A DNA stretch of 64,000 bases from Pterois miles. Its lineage: Eukaryota > Chordata > Actinopteri > Perciformes > Scorpaenidae. Below are positions 50,701 through 63,592 of the stretch, one piece after another. The position numbers and the translations under genes were made by a program. How positions within the stretch are numbered: position 1 is the first letter of the stretch; every line of letters starts with the position of its first letter. The stretch spans positions 5,334,001 through 5,398,000 of the forward strand of contig CAMQGK010000552.1 of the NCBI GenBank assembly GCA_947000775.1. Reading direction: 5' to 3'. The notes under the pieces are model-generated. The model ran no database searches. It had not been told where the DNA came from and saw nothing but the letters and a program-made list of their open reading frames with translations.

Positions 50701-53700
50701 TGTCCTTAAATATGTCCCTTTGCCTCTTTGCAAAAAGCTATTTCAGATTCAATAAGCTATCTTTTTTAACGAGAAGTCATTTGTATTTAAATACAACATT
50801 CAGTCCCGAATGAATATTACAAAAGATGGGTGTGGTAACTTGTTAGCAAACATACAGATAAATGTAAGTAAGTACACTGTTAGCTATGTACCTACATACC
50901 TATGAAAAGTAATGCACGGTAATTTGTATACATCCCAGGAAATCAATTTGTATATAATCCACATAATTGTGAACCAGGAAGTATAAAGAACAACAAACGG
51001 CACGTAGGAGGAGATCAGGGTGGATGGGTGAGTCAAAAATCACCAGACTTTTGAAACCAGAAGTCAATGTTAATTTATTTGTCATGTAACTTCTGTTCTT
51101 AAATTAAGTCACTTCTGGCGTTAGTTTAACCCAAACCATCATCTTTTCCTAGATCTAAGTAGTTTTATTTCCTAATCCTAACAAAGGCGATCTTTTCGTA
51201 ATCCTAACTAAGCAGTTTTGTTGCTTTAGTTGCTATGTTGCTTTTGTTGTTCAAGGTGATCTTTTCCAAAACCTATAAGCTAAGAAGGGTAGAGCAGGTT
51301 GCCCACCAGTCGGAGGGTTGGTGGTTCGAACCTCGGCTCCTCCAGTCACATGTCAAAATGTCCTTGAGCAATACTCCATCCATCCATCCATCCATCGTCA
51401 ACCGCTTATCCCGTTAGGGGTCGCGGGGAGGCTGGAGCCGATCCCAGCTGGCATTGGGCGAAGGCAGGGTTCACCCTGGACAGGTCGCCAGTCCATCGCA
51501 GGGCACATAGAAACAGACAACATATAGACAGACAACCATTCACACTCCCATCCACACCTACGGGCAATTTAGAGTAATCAATTAACCTAAGCAGCATGTC
51601 TTTGGATGGTGGGAGGAAGCCGGAGTACCCGGAGAAAACCCACGCTTACACGGGGAGAACATGCAAACTCCACACAGAAGAGCCGCAAGCTGGAATCGAA
51701 CCTGCGACCCTCTTGCTGTGAGGCGACAGCGCTAACCACTACACCACCGTGCAGCCCTGAGCAATACTCTTAACCACAAATTGCTCCAGTGCCATCAGTG
51801 TGTGAATGAGTATTTAGATTAGATCCTGATGGACAAGGTTGGCACCTTGGCAGCCTTGCCATCGGTGCGTGAACAGATGAATGCTGACATGTAGTGTAAA
51901 GTGCTTTGAGTGGTCAGAACACTAGAAAAGTGCTGTATAAATGCAAGTCCAAGTAGTTTTACTGCCTAAACCTAACCAAGGTGATCTTTTCATAAACCTA
52001 AGTAGATATGTTGCCTGTGAAGATGGAAGTTTATTTTGAAAAGACTGGAGTGGAAATTGAGATTTGCGTCAAATTTTGCTGGACATTTGTTGGAAAATGC
52101 ATGAAAAATGAGGAATAACTTTTCATGCAATATCATACAAACTAGAGATGTTAATAATTAGCGGTTTAACTGATAATCGTCATTAAGCATTTTAACCGAT
52201 TAGTGCAACCACTGCCACACACACACGGTCAGTTGGAAACTTGCAGACGTTACGCAACAGCGGAGACAAAGCCACGGGCAATGCTAACAGCTAGCAACTG
52301 CTAATTTAGCTAAGATAACACACAATGTTTCTCAGACAATTGCTGTTGTTAATCCAGGCAGACACACAGCTGACAACCTGCTAAACTAAACTACATGTGA
52401 GATGGTGGTGGTGGCGGATTTTCACCAGGAACCGTGGCTGCTAACATTCCTGCACAGTGAACTGGGGACAGTGAACGCAGCACCGTGGCTGCTAACGCTC
52501 CTGCACAGTGAACTGGGGACAGTGAACGCAGCACCGTGGCTGCTACAGTAGCTCTCCTGACGGTGAACTGTTGACTCAGTTGTCAATTCTTGTCGGTCAA
52601 CAGTTAATAATCGGTCAACGAGGATCGGTTATCTGTTAAGAAAATTTTTCAAAATTAGCATCCATAATACAAACCACTGTATGAGGATATGTTGAATGAC
52701 TAAAATGCATTTTCCCAACATTTCAAACAAGACCTGATTTATCTTAAGTGAAGAACTTTTGTTGTTTTTGAGACACAATTATTTGATGTTCTGCTGACAC
52801 ATCAACAAAAATGTTGTGAGAACTGTTGGGCATTTGACGAGGTTCAGAAATACCCACAATGCTTGGGTCCTTAACAGAGGTGCAATTGGTTAATAACGTT
52901 TTTGGGGCCATGCACACACTTGCACCTGTCGCTCCCATTTCCTATTATGGACCAATGTGAAAACCATATACACCCATATACAATCTGAAAATATATTTGC
53001 ACAATATAAGGGCTACTTATTATATGCACGAGTCCTAGATTGTGAGATTTGATGTTCTTTGTTATTGGCTATACATTATACAGTATTTGTTTGTCTTACT
53101 TTTAACAGTGTCATATTTCAGTCCCAGATTCTTGGGATTCTGACACCCTGACTGAAGGGCTTTTGAAGTGTCTCAAATGTCACATAGCGATCCTCTCCAG
53201 CATCTCCCCCCTAACCCACATCAATCCCCAACTGCACACCAGAGCCCTCAGTTCTTATCGCTGGCCACTCACAGGCCCTGACGTCCATGGGGGGGCTGCA
53301 CTTTAATTTGGAGGACAGCCATGTGCTATTCTTAAAACTCAACTCTGTGGTGCAGCATTGAGGGACAGATCTCTGTTCTCCCTCCACTTCTTTTCCTCTG
53401 CCTCTCTGGTAAAATGGTTTTTGTTGCTATTTCCATCGAGCCTGCATGAAAGTGAACAGATTTGTGAAAGAAAGTTTTTGCTGTTTGTGAGGCGGTCTGC
53501 TGCAAACCAGTCATGAGCTCCAGCTTGGTCAACTCTTTAGCCAAAGTCTATGATCCAAATCCTCTTCATGGTCAGAAGCCTGGTGGAAGGAAGCTCTCAC
53601 TCAATGGATCAGACAAGTCCCAAGCTGCTTCTTCATCATCACCTTCCTCCCCTCATCATGACACCACCCTGCGCTGCGTGGAGACCCGTATGGACTCACT

Positions 53701-56700
53701 GAGCTCCCAGATGGAGCATTTGCTCAACATGCAGCAGACCGTCTTGACCCGGCTGGATGGCCTGTCCCAGGATGTCAGGGGCATGGGTCGGGATCTGGCC
53801 TCTATGCGCGAAGAGGGCCATGGGGGCAGACGCGGGTCCGGGGCAGAGGCTGCGTGCAGAGAGCTGCGTGGGGCCGTGGAGAAGGCCGGCGAGTGGATGG
53901 AGAGTCAGGGACGCAGGCTGGAAGGGGTGGAGAGGCTGGTGGAGGGCACCCAGCTGGTGATCAGCTTCATTGGGGAGGTGGTGAAGAGCTCCAGGCTGGT
54001 GGAGCTGCTCTTTAAACAGCTGGGAAAGAAGGCCAACAAGAAGGTGAGAGATTTATTACAAACAAGGTTTTCTTGCAAGAAGTGGCCTCAGAATCAAATG
54101 TTTTTCCGTCTAGTTTTCTGCTCTCATCTCCAGCATTGAGTACTTTGTGGAAGGTGCAGTACAATGCTCTCATGGTGGCTCTATTACTGTGTGCTGTGTC
54201 ACTAATGTCAACATAGTGAGAGGTCTAATTGCATTGTGATCATGGCGCCAGACGAATAAAGCGCTGTCCAAAAGGTTGCTAATCCTCTTGATGTGACCTG
54301 TTTGCAGCAACATTATAAATAGCTGGCTTTGAAACCTCTTTTATGGGTAAAACACATGCAGTAACAGTGTGTAACATCTGGCGGCATCTAAAGGTGAGGC
54401 TGCAGATTGCAACCTCTCCCGTGTGCCTAGTGTGTAGGAGAGCTATGGTGTCTGATGTGAAAATGCAAATAGCGAATATCTAGAGCTGTTGTGAGAGTAG
54501 CATAAGTCATTTGGAGAATAGCAAAGTCAGTGTGTGTACCTGAGGTTAACTCCAGACCACCTAATGTGACACACTATCATACTTATTATCATACTTATTA
54601 ATATTATTCCATTTCTGCCAATAGATCCCCTAATTGTCTCACTGTGTCTGTTTAAATGGCGTATAACAGGTTTTTAAATTCGCATGCAAAGCTGCGAACC
54701 ATTCCTCATGTTCTCATATGGCTTGTCCTTTTATATCTACAAGTCCTCTGTAATGTAAAGTAATTTTCCTTTGTGCGGTGATTGTCATTTGCTTCTGAGG
54801 TGTAATTGACTGGATTCAGACTGGTTATCATATCTAAACTATGTCTTTATCAGTGCAGCAGTGTGTCAGACAGCAGCTCAATTTAGTACAAGTCTGGCTG
54901 GTGCTGGAGCCACACCTATTATTCTTGATCCTTGGAGCAATATGAAGGATATACCGAGCACTGTCGCAGAGCTTTCACTCCCTTGTCCTTGCAGGATATC
55001 TGTGTATGTTTGTGTGTGAAATGAGACATCTTACATGCTTAAATTCTGCTGATTCAGAGGCTGGTTTTAGGAATGGGTGTGTGTGGTTAAGCAAACAGAT
55101 TTATTACACCAGACAGCCCCTGTCAGACGTATTAAATGGCAGAGAAACTGTAGTAGGGATCACCTGAACTTCTGTCCTGCCATCCTGTAAAGTGTCATGC
55201 ACTGAATGTATTTCCTTTTTTAATACTGCTCTTTATTATTATGTTTATATATTATGTTCTTTATGTGAGAATAAGTGTGAATAAAATGGTTTCCTGTGTT
55301 GTGCAGCATCTCAACTGCTACAGATGATGTTTGACCTTTTGTCTTTATCCTGGAGGAGGCAGCCGTACCGCCGAACATTATGCTTCAGTTACGGGGGCAA
55401 CCATAACAACACTAACAAACACTAGCCGTCTGACTGTTGTGCAAATGGAAACACACATACGATGTTCCTGTCAGAAATCAAACTCACAAATGATTTTTGA
55501 CTCCTTGGACAAATGGAAAAAATAATTCTTGCAAATATAAGGGCTCAGAGTTTGGATAGTTTTAAAATCTGGTTCAAGTTTTTTCTACATCTGTCACTTT
55601 ATAGATGCATTGTCTGACGGTTGGTCTTTGTTTTCGTCTTCCTCTAACAAGGCAAAGGATGACAAGGATAAAGCCAAACTGAACCTGAAGGGCTTGAAAG
55701 CCCAGAAGAAGAGGAGACCTACGGACACATCAGGTAGGCTCAAACAGGAAATGCACTTAAACTCCTATCACCTGAGTTTATACAGGGACGTGCACTCTCT
55801 CTTTGTTCTTTGGCAATCTGCTAGGATTGTATATAGACTACAGACTGACCAATACTGGATCTTTGAAACCAGTATCAATATGTGGGCATTTAAAAATCTG
55901 ATGATATATTAGCAGATAGTATTTTTTGTTAAGCAAAAACACATGACTTAAAGGTACAGTGTGTAGGATTTGGCAGCATATAGTGGTGTACAGAGTACCT
56001 CTGTGCTTACTATTTCCAAGACTGTGCACAGCGTTCGCCTTGCTCAGAGGCCATCCTTACCATAATAACGCTACTTTAGGAGTCAACTGAAGTCAGGCGG
56101 CAGCTGGCGAAGCCACCTTGCACTCTGCAGCTCACGTTACCACAGTTTCACAAGCATGTTGGAAACCTACAGTAGCCTTCAGGTGACACAATAATGCAAA
56201 AGGCTCTCTCTCTCTAGAGCCAGTGTTTGGTTTGTCTGTTCTGGGCTACTGTAGAAACATGGCAGAGCAACATGTTGGACTCTGTGAAAAGGACCTGCTC
56301 CCTATGTAGATATGAAGGGCTCATTATAAGCTAGCGAAAATTCTTTCAAAATTCGATCTTTCAATTCAGTTCTTAGTTTCAGGTGATTATACATGAAAGT
56401 ATTATGAATATTGTATTAAATTTCTGCTTATAGATCCCTGAAATGTTACACACTTGTCCTTTAAACAAACAGTCTTGGTACTTATACCTTAGATCAGTTT
56501 TTTTATTGTAACCAAAATATTGGAACATTTTACGGTGTTAAAAGTGCTCTCTATATTTTCCATCCAGCCGAGGTAAAAATATTGCCTAAAATATACTGTG
56601 TATGTACTAGTATACGTGTAAACTGAATCCATGCCAGGGTCACCAATTTTCAAAACACATTGATTTTTAATGTAGTAGCAATAAAACATCCATACAGAGT

Positions 56701-59700
56701 GGTGATAATCCCTTATGCTTGTTTGCTCTGTATGTTTCCATGTCAGACACTTCCTCGCTGAACGAGCCTGTGCTGCAGGAGCAGGTGGAAAAGCTGAACA
56801 GGCAGAATGCTGAGCATTCCCATGGAAAGGCAGAAGCTGACAGTCAGAGGGGGGAGGACCGGGGAAGTGAAGGAAAAAGACCGGAGTCGGCGGAGCTGAT
56901 CCTGGCCGATTCACCAACCTCTGCCGCCCAGTCAGAAAAAGAGAATGAAGAGGAAGCAAAGAGGAGTGTCTTTGTGGACTCAGAGTCTGAGGAAGATGAG
57001 GAAAATGTAGAAGACCAGGTTGTAAAAGTAGAGGATGATGGGAAGAAAAAAGGAGAGGCAGAAGAGTCGGAAAAGGCCACAAGTGTCATCACAGATAACT
57101 GCAAGACCTCTCTCCTACCACAGGAAAGGTATTTCCAGCCAATCACAATTCATCCTGATGCTATCATATATTTAACTGTGTCAGTATTGTGTTTATTTTA
57201 ATCCCGTATGTTTAATTTAGGTATATGTAAGTCAGTTAAGAGCAAATTGTTTGAGAAAGGAGAAGAAAAATAAAACATAAAATACTTTATTGAACTGAGT
57301 AAAATATCCAAGTGCTCAGTGTTTTCTTTCATCATCGTGTGTAGCTGTGAGGAGGTCGGCGATGTGGCCACTTGCAGCAAACGTCGTGTGACAGAAGAAG
57401 ACCTTGTGAAGGACGACCTCAAGAAGAGCAGAGTGGAAGAGAGTGAAGCCGCTGACGGGGAGGTGGTGGAGGGCAGCGAGCCTCGGGCATCCAAGTCTGA
57501 TGAAGTTAAGGCGGAGGCAGAAGAGGAGGGGAAAGAGGAAGAGTCAGCGGTGAAGGAATTTATTATTGGTGAGACGTTATGTTTGTACAGTGCGTGAATA
57601 CTTCCAAAAAAACATAATAACACCGTGGTCTTGTCTGTGCTTTAGCAGGGAATGTAAGGTTTTTTACAACTTGTCATGTGTAACTTTCAATTTATGGGAG
57701 TAAATGTTTTGACCAATCACAAAAGAGTGAGCCCTCTAACCAATCAGAGCAGACTGGGTTTTTCAGGAGGGGGACAGAGGGTGAAAAGAGGTGCTGCAGC
57801 ACAGTCGAGATGAGAAATTTAAAGCTTTTTTGAAATATTAAATCATGTAAACATGTTCTAGTCAAAACCCAAAATAATACGGGACCTAATGATTGGTCCT
57901 CTTTAAAGTACAAGGTCTTTAGTCACAAAGACACATTTCTTCAGTCAAAAATGATGAAATATTATAACCACAAGCCTGAAGTTTAGACAAAAAAAGTTTT
58001 TATGTAGTTTTTAATTTTATCCATAAAAGATGCATGTAGGACTGCTGATCCTGACTATATGCACAGAGTCATGTGCAGCAGGCTCTCCATGTAGAGACCC
58101 AACTTGGTTGTTAGCTGGTGACATTTAACTTTTCATTCCTCAGACTTTGAAGCAGATCCAGTGTCATAACACCATGGCCGTTCAAGCGTCACTAACATGT
58201 CAGTCGGCACAGCTGGCAGAGTAGATAATGAGACGATGGCATGCTGCTATTTTGATCCACTTTGTTTCTGGGAAATGAGGCCTCTTCTTCCTCTGTCTCT
58301 ATTTCACATTCTCTGTTCTCAGCAACAGGAAATTATTCTTTTTATTCTGTATTTCTTAATGGTTTCATCAGACTTGAGCCCTCCACCTTTGGCACCTTTC
58401 GACCACCGCATTGTAACTCCCAAACCCCACCAGATAGCCACCTATTACACCATCAACAGGGACGAGGTCCTGGGAGGGTGAGTACCACTGAATACCCAGC
58501 TCTAAAGAGCTTGTTTTCATTTTGCCCGGTTACAGCCACACAGACGCTTCAACACATCGGTCCCTCAGCCTGTGAGGGGAGGCCTAATCATTTTTTCCTC
58601 GACCTCTTTGTTGTCCCCCTAAAGGGCATTTGATTGTGAGCCTCAGGAGGGCTCTTGTGAAATAGCGGGCCTCTCTGATGTAATAGGCTAGTGCTAAATC
58701 CTGCCTCTAGAACTGGAGATTACCCATCAGCATGCAAGCACATTTCTCAAATTACTGACATAAGTGCACAGTACATAGCCCTAATTATTGTATGATTGAA
58801 GGAGCCATTAATCTGAGTTTTTTTTATTAATTATTGTTTGGTTTCAAGGTCACAAGTTCCCCAAGACCAAAATGACATCTTAAAATTGTATGTTTTCTCC
58901 AATTACCAATACAAAAATCCAATATACCATGATGTAAAACAGACAATTACAGAAAATCCTTTATTTGAGATGCTGGAACCATATTTGGAAAATGACCTTG
59001 ACAAATGACTTAAAGCTGCAGTGGGTAGAAATGGAGCACATTTCATTAAAAAAGTTATTTTTATACAATGCTCAGTATATCCTGACAGTAGTGCATGAGA
59101 CTCCGTTGTCAAATGGCATCTTGCAAGATTTCACAGACCAGAAGAAAACAACCAATCAGAGCTGAACTGGGGTCCCTGAGCAGCTGTCAATCACTGGCAA
59201 ACTCTGATCAAATGGTCAAACTAGGCAGCGCTGATCAAATATGAATCAGTATTCTGTTACTGTAATGACTATTTCTCTCCTCACATTTTCAGAAACGTCT
59301 TGTAGATACACAATAAGATGTTTCTGTTTAGCTGCAAAATGAGAAAGTTTGTGACCTGGCAGCCATGTTGAGATCAAGTTGAGAAACTACCAAGCACCAC
59401 CCGCCAGCCAGAGCACAGCCAATAGGAACGCTCTTTCTCTTAAATGACCTGTGATTAGTCTCCCATCACAGGCTAGATTTTTTAAAGCCTGAAAACAGCC
59501 ATGAGAAGGTGCAGGAATCTAGTGTTCTCTCATAAAACTTGAATTACAATATGCTGAAAGGCTTTTATGTCATTTTTGCCATTTGATGCCAAAAACATTC
59601 TGCCTACTGCAGGTTTAAATGTGCTAATAAGCACTAGAATAAATGTTTTATAAATCCAATTTCCAGGATGGTTCTTCCTCTGCTCTGCCCCTCCTGTCCA

Positions 59701-62700
59701 CGTATGTGCTTGACTCATCTATGTGTTTGCTTTGCTCTCATTAGGGGACGTTTTGGACAAGTCCATAAGTGCATGGAGAACTCGTCTGGTCTAACGTTGG
59801 CTGCCAAGATCATCAAAGCCAGGAGCCAGAAAGAGAAGGTGCAGTAATGATTGGCCGGTGAATGCTGAATACGTGTTCAGCATTCATTGGGATGCCTGTT
59901 TCCCCAGACGGCCTAATGGATGGTTATTTGTATCATTGCTAAGCACCGTAAAGGATAATATTTTAAAAATAGATGCAGCTTAACTGCCCAGAAGGCATGG
60001 GCATGTAGCAACTTGTCAGCCTCATTCATTGTGTCTTTCCTGTTCTGGGTCATCAGAAAGGGTTGTGAGAGAGGTCAGCAGTCTGAGCATACTGTAGTTC
60101 TGTGGTTACATTATCATCTGAGATATTCAGAAGGATCACAGCCGATCAAACACAGCCAAATCCTCGGCTGGCTCATGTTGCTGTCAGTGATCATACATGA
60201 CAAATCTGAATGTAATGGCAAGTCATATACAGTCCATACAGATGATATAGTGTGCAAGGGTTAGAGCCTGCGATACAGTACAACCTAAATAAAGCTGCCC
60301 AAACTACAACAAGCTCCTGATGATGATTTTCCTTTATCCAGTGGCTGCATCCTCGTTTTCAACTCATCCCCTGCAAAATCTGAATCTGCATCAGATTTTT
60401 TTTACTATTAAAATAATATTAGTATTTAATTGTGATTAATCGCATGATTGTTAATTGTAATTAACTGTAAATTAATCACATATTTTTATGTGTTCAAAAT
60501 GTACCTGAAAGGGAGATTTGTCAAGTATTTAAATCAACATGGCGGTGGGCAAATATACTGCTTTATGCAATGTACAGTATGTACAGTGTATATTTATTAT
60601 TGGAAATCAATTAACACAAAACAATAACAAATATTCCATAAACCATCACAGGTACTGTATTTAACATAAAAAAATATGCTCAAATGATAACATGTCAAAC
60701 TGCAGCCCAACAGACAACAACAGCTGTCAGCGTGTCAGTGTGCTGACTTGAGTCCATCAGATTCATCAAACATGCTGAACTGATTCCAAGTGCTACGTTT
60801 AGAAACAATGTGCTGCTAAATTACTGCTAAAAATGTCTGAATTGAATCTAATGGAGCAGGAAACTTCACAATAGATTAATATCAGTATTTACTGTGAAGC
60901 AGCTACAAGAAATCAGTTAATATTAATAGTAACTCTCACAATAATGGACTTTATTACTTCATTAACAGTTTTGTTGTTAATGGACTTTTGTACTTTTCTC
61001 AGTTTACCGGTCTCTAAGTCTTCAAAAATCACTCCACACACTATTATATCTAGCTCTGTGGTCTTCTAGCACTGTGTGTGTTTACACCTACTGTACTGTG
61101 TGTGTGTTAATATGGTTTTGTCTTTTGTCTGTCTCTCAGGACGTGGTGAGGAACGAGATCCAGGTGATGAACCAGCTGAACCACGCCAACCTCATCCAGC
61201 TGTACGCCGCCTTTGAGTCGCGCCATGATATCATCCTGGTCATGGAATAGTAAGTCCAGGTTCCTGCATTTGACTGAGTGCACACAGTATTTGTTCTCAT
61301 TCCTCAATACAACAGTGTTACGAGCCCTGTCTTGATGTCTCCTCTGTGTTGTAGTGTGGAGGGAGGGGAGCTGTTTGACCGCATCATTGACGAGAACTAC
61401 AACCTGACAGAGCTGGACACGGTGCTGTTTATACGCCAGATCTGTGAAGGGCTGCAGTACATGCATAAGATGTACATCCTACATCTTGACCTCAAGGTAA
61501 ACCTGCTGCAGCTTAGGATCTCGTATTCTCACAGTCAGCAGTATCCTTCTCATTTTTAATCATTTTATTGTTATATTGATTTATACACCAGTTTTATAGT
61601 TACCATGCACTTTATTCATTATAATTTTCACCTCAAACCCAACTAAAATATTGCTTTCCGGTATTTATAGCATTTGTCTCACTTCTTAGTTGCTTAGTTG
61701 CTAAGTACTCCACTGGAGCTTCTAACTGGGATAAAACACAATGAAACAACAGCTGAGGCTTTCAAATAACACCAGAAACAGCATGCTCTAGCGTTAAAAA
61801 AAAGTTTGCAAACAATACTTTCTTTCCTGTTTACAAGACTATTTCTCTTATATGCATAAGATATGTGGAAACATTACAACCAGCAATTTAACTGAACTGC
61901 AGTGTTGGCAAGCTACTTGGAAAGCTAAGCTACCAGTTACTCTATGTTGCTGTCATTTTTGGTAACACTCATTTTACAGGTCTGTAAATTTTATGGTAAT
62001 TAGGTGATAATTAGTAACTAACCTATTTAATTTTTTTCTGGAATTACTGCCAAATTACCCCAGTATTTATCTCCATATTTACCACTTCTGATCACGCACA
62101 ATTTCATGGGACTTACTGTCTACGCAAATGTAACCCGGTAGCTAAAGTAACAATGTAATGATTTTTAAAGAAATTTCAAAGAAATGATTCACTAATTATT
62201 ATCTATTTACCAGCAGACATGGAAATAATACATTTATTAAATTAATTAAATTATTATAATTTAAATTAATTTTGGAATATTTTTCCAAAAAATATTAAAT
62301 AAACTACCAGCTACTGGGAAATAGGGTAATATAATTATTAAATAATGTTTATAATAATTTTTTGACAAATTTTGAAGTATTAGGGTAATTTGGAAGTAAA
62401 GAAATTTCAAACAGGTTCTTACTAATTATCAATTAATTACCATGAAATTTTCAAACACTTTTGGTAACACATTTTTACTGGCATGGATGTCATATTGTGA
62501 CAAATTTTACAATGCACTGCTGCACATACATTTAATGTAAACACAATTGTGCATATCCTGTTTCTGTGTTTGCAGTATAGTAGCCAACAGTATTGACTTT
62601 TCCAAGTAAACTTTTGCATATTGTTGAATAAAAACTGCTCAGTGTGATACACAGCAGCCTTCTGGTATAGTACAGTAAGCAGTCAGTGTCAACAAAACAG

Positions 62701-63561
62701 AGATTTGCATATGAGGAACATTTACAGGGTCGACTGACATGGTGGAAAAAACAATTTGACCAGTGCGGCTCACACAATCATCAACAATGTTTCATTTCAG
62801 TGCATCTGACCAATTCACTAATAACTAGGTTTTGAAGCATGAATAAAATATTCCCTTAAGCACCCTCCCAAGCATCAAGGCTGCTTTTTTTTTAGGACAT
62901 ACTGCTACCAAAACCATCACTTATTTCACAGTAAAGTACATTTATTTATTGTTTAATTATGCTGAGTAACATGCACTGTTAGGATGTTTTAATGGACTTA
63001 CATGCCAGTGGAAGAACAATCCGCTCAGCACTTTTTATTACGTCTGCTCACTTGGTCACAATAACATGCATAATGGTCGTATATTGTTGTCTTATATCCC
63101 AGTGCCAAAGACGAATTTCCATTTTATGTAACTCTAAGGGACAATGAAGTAATCTGAATCTAAATCTGAATTACTTGTGTGACAAGGCTCCCCGCTCTCT
63201 CCTATTTGTTTGTGATTGTAAATGTTTCTCTTTTGCTCCTTTTCAGCCAGAGAACATTCTTTGTGTCAGCAGAGCTACTAACAAGATTAAAATCATTGAC
63301 TTTGGCCTGGCCAGGAGGTAAAATTTACCGTCTACATACCATTAAAATCTTTGTTAACTTCATAAAGGACTTTTTCTCAGTCCCAGATGTAACTCTTGTG
63401 TTTCTGACAGGTATAAACCCCGGGAGAAGCTGAGGGTCAACTTTGGAACGCCTGAATTTTTAGCTCCTGAAGTCATCAACTATGAGTTTGTTTCATTCCC
63501 CACTGACATGTGGAGCCTCGGCGTCATCACTTACATGCTGTGAGTTGTTGATGCTCATTCA

Positions 63562-63592
<31 letters not shown>

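Larger units (their letters stand above)
50840..52130 (-). mobile_element. 20341-type repeat, two arms around a SINE nest
   Basis: The left arm to about 51275 contains AAGTAGTTTTATTTCCTAATCC and CAAGGTGATCTTTTCC; the right arm from about 51956 resumes AAGTAGTTTTACTGCCTAAACC and GGTGATCTTTTCATAAACC. The two arms are parts of one older element opened by SINE insertion. Confidence 0.6.

Noticed and set aside
51300..51345. Possible tRNA gene (A and B box words)
   Set aside because: It is the head of a SINE with a SINE tail and no cloverleaf or 3' end; the same applies to B boxes near 38690, 47335 and 51700.
56489..57146. Minus-strand ORFs of 197 and 100 codons over the acidic exons
   Set aside because: They are antisense shadows of the Glu/Lys-rich mylk4 exons, giving Ser/Phe/Pro-rich nonsense.
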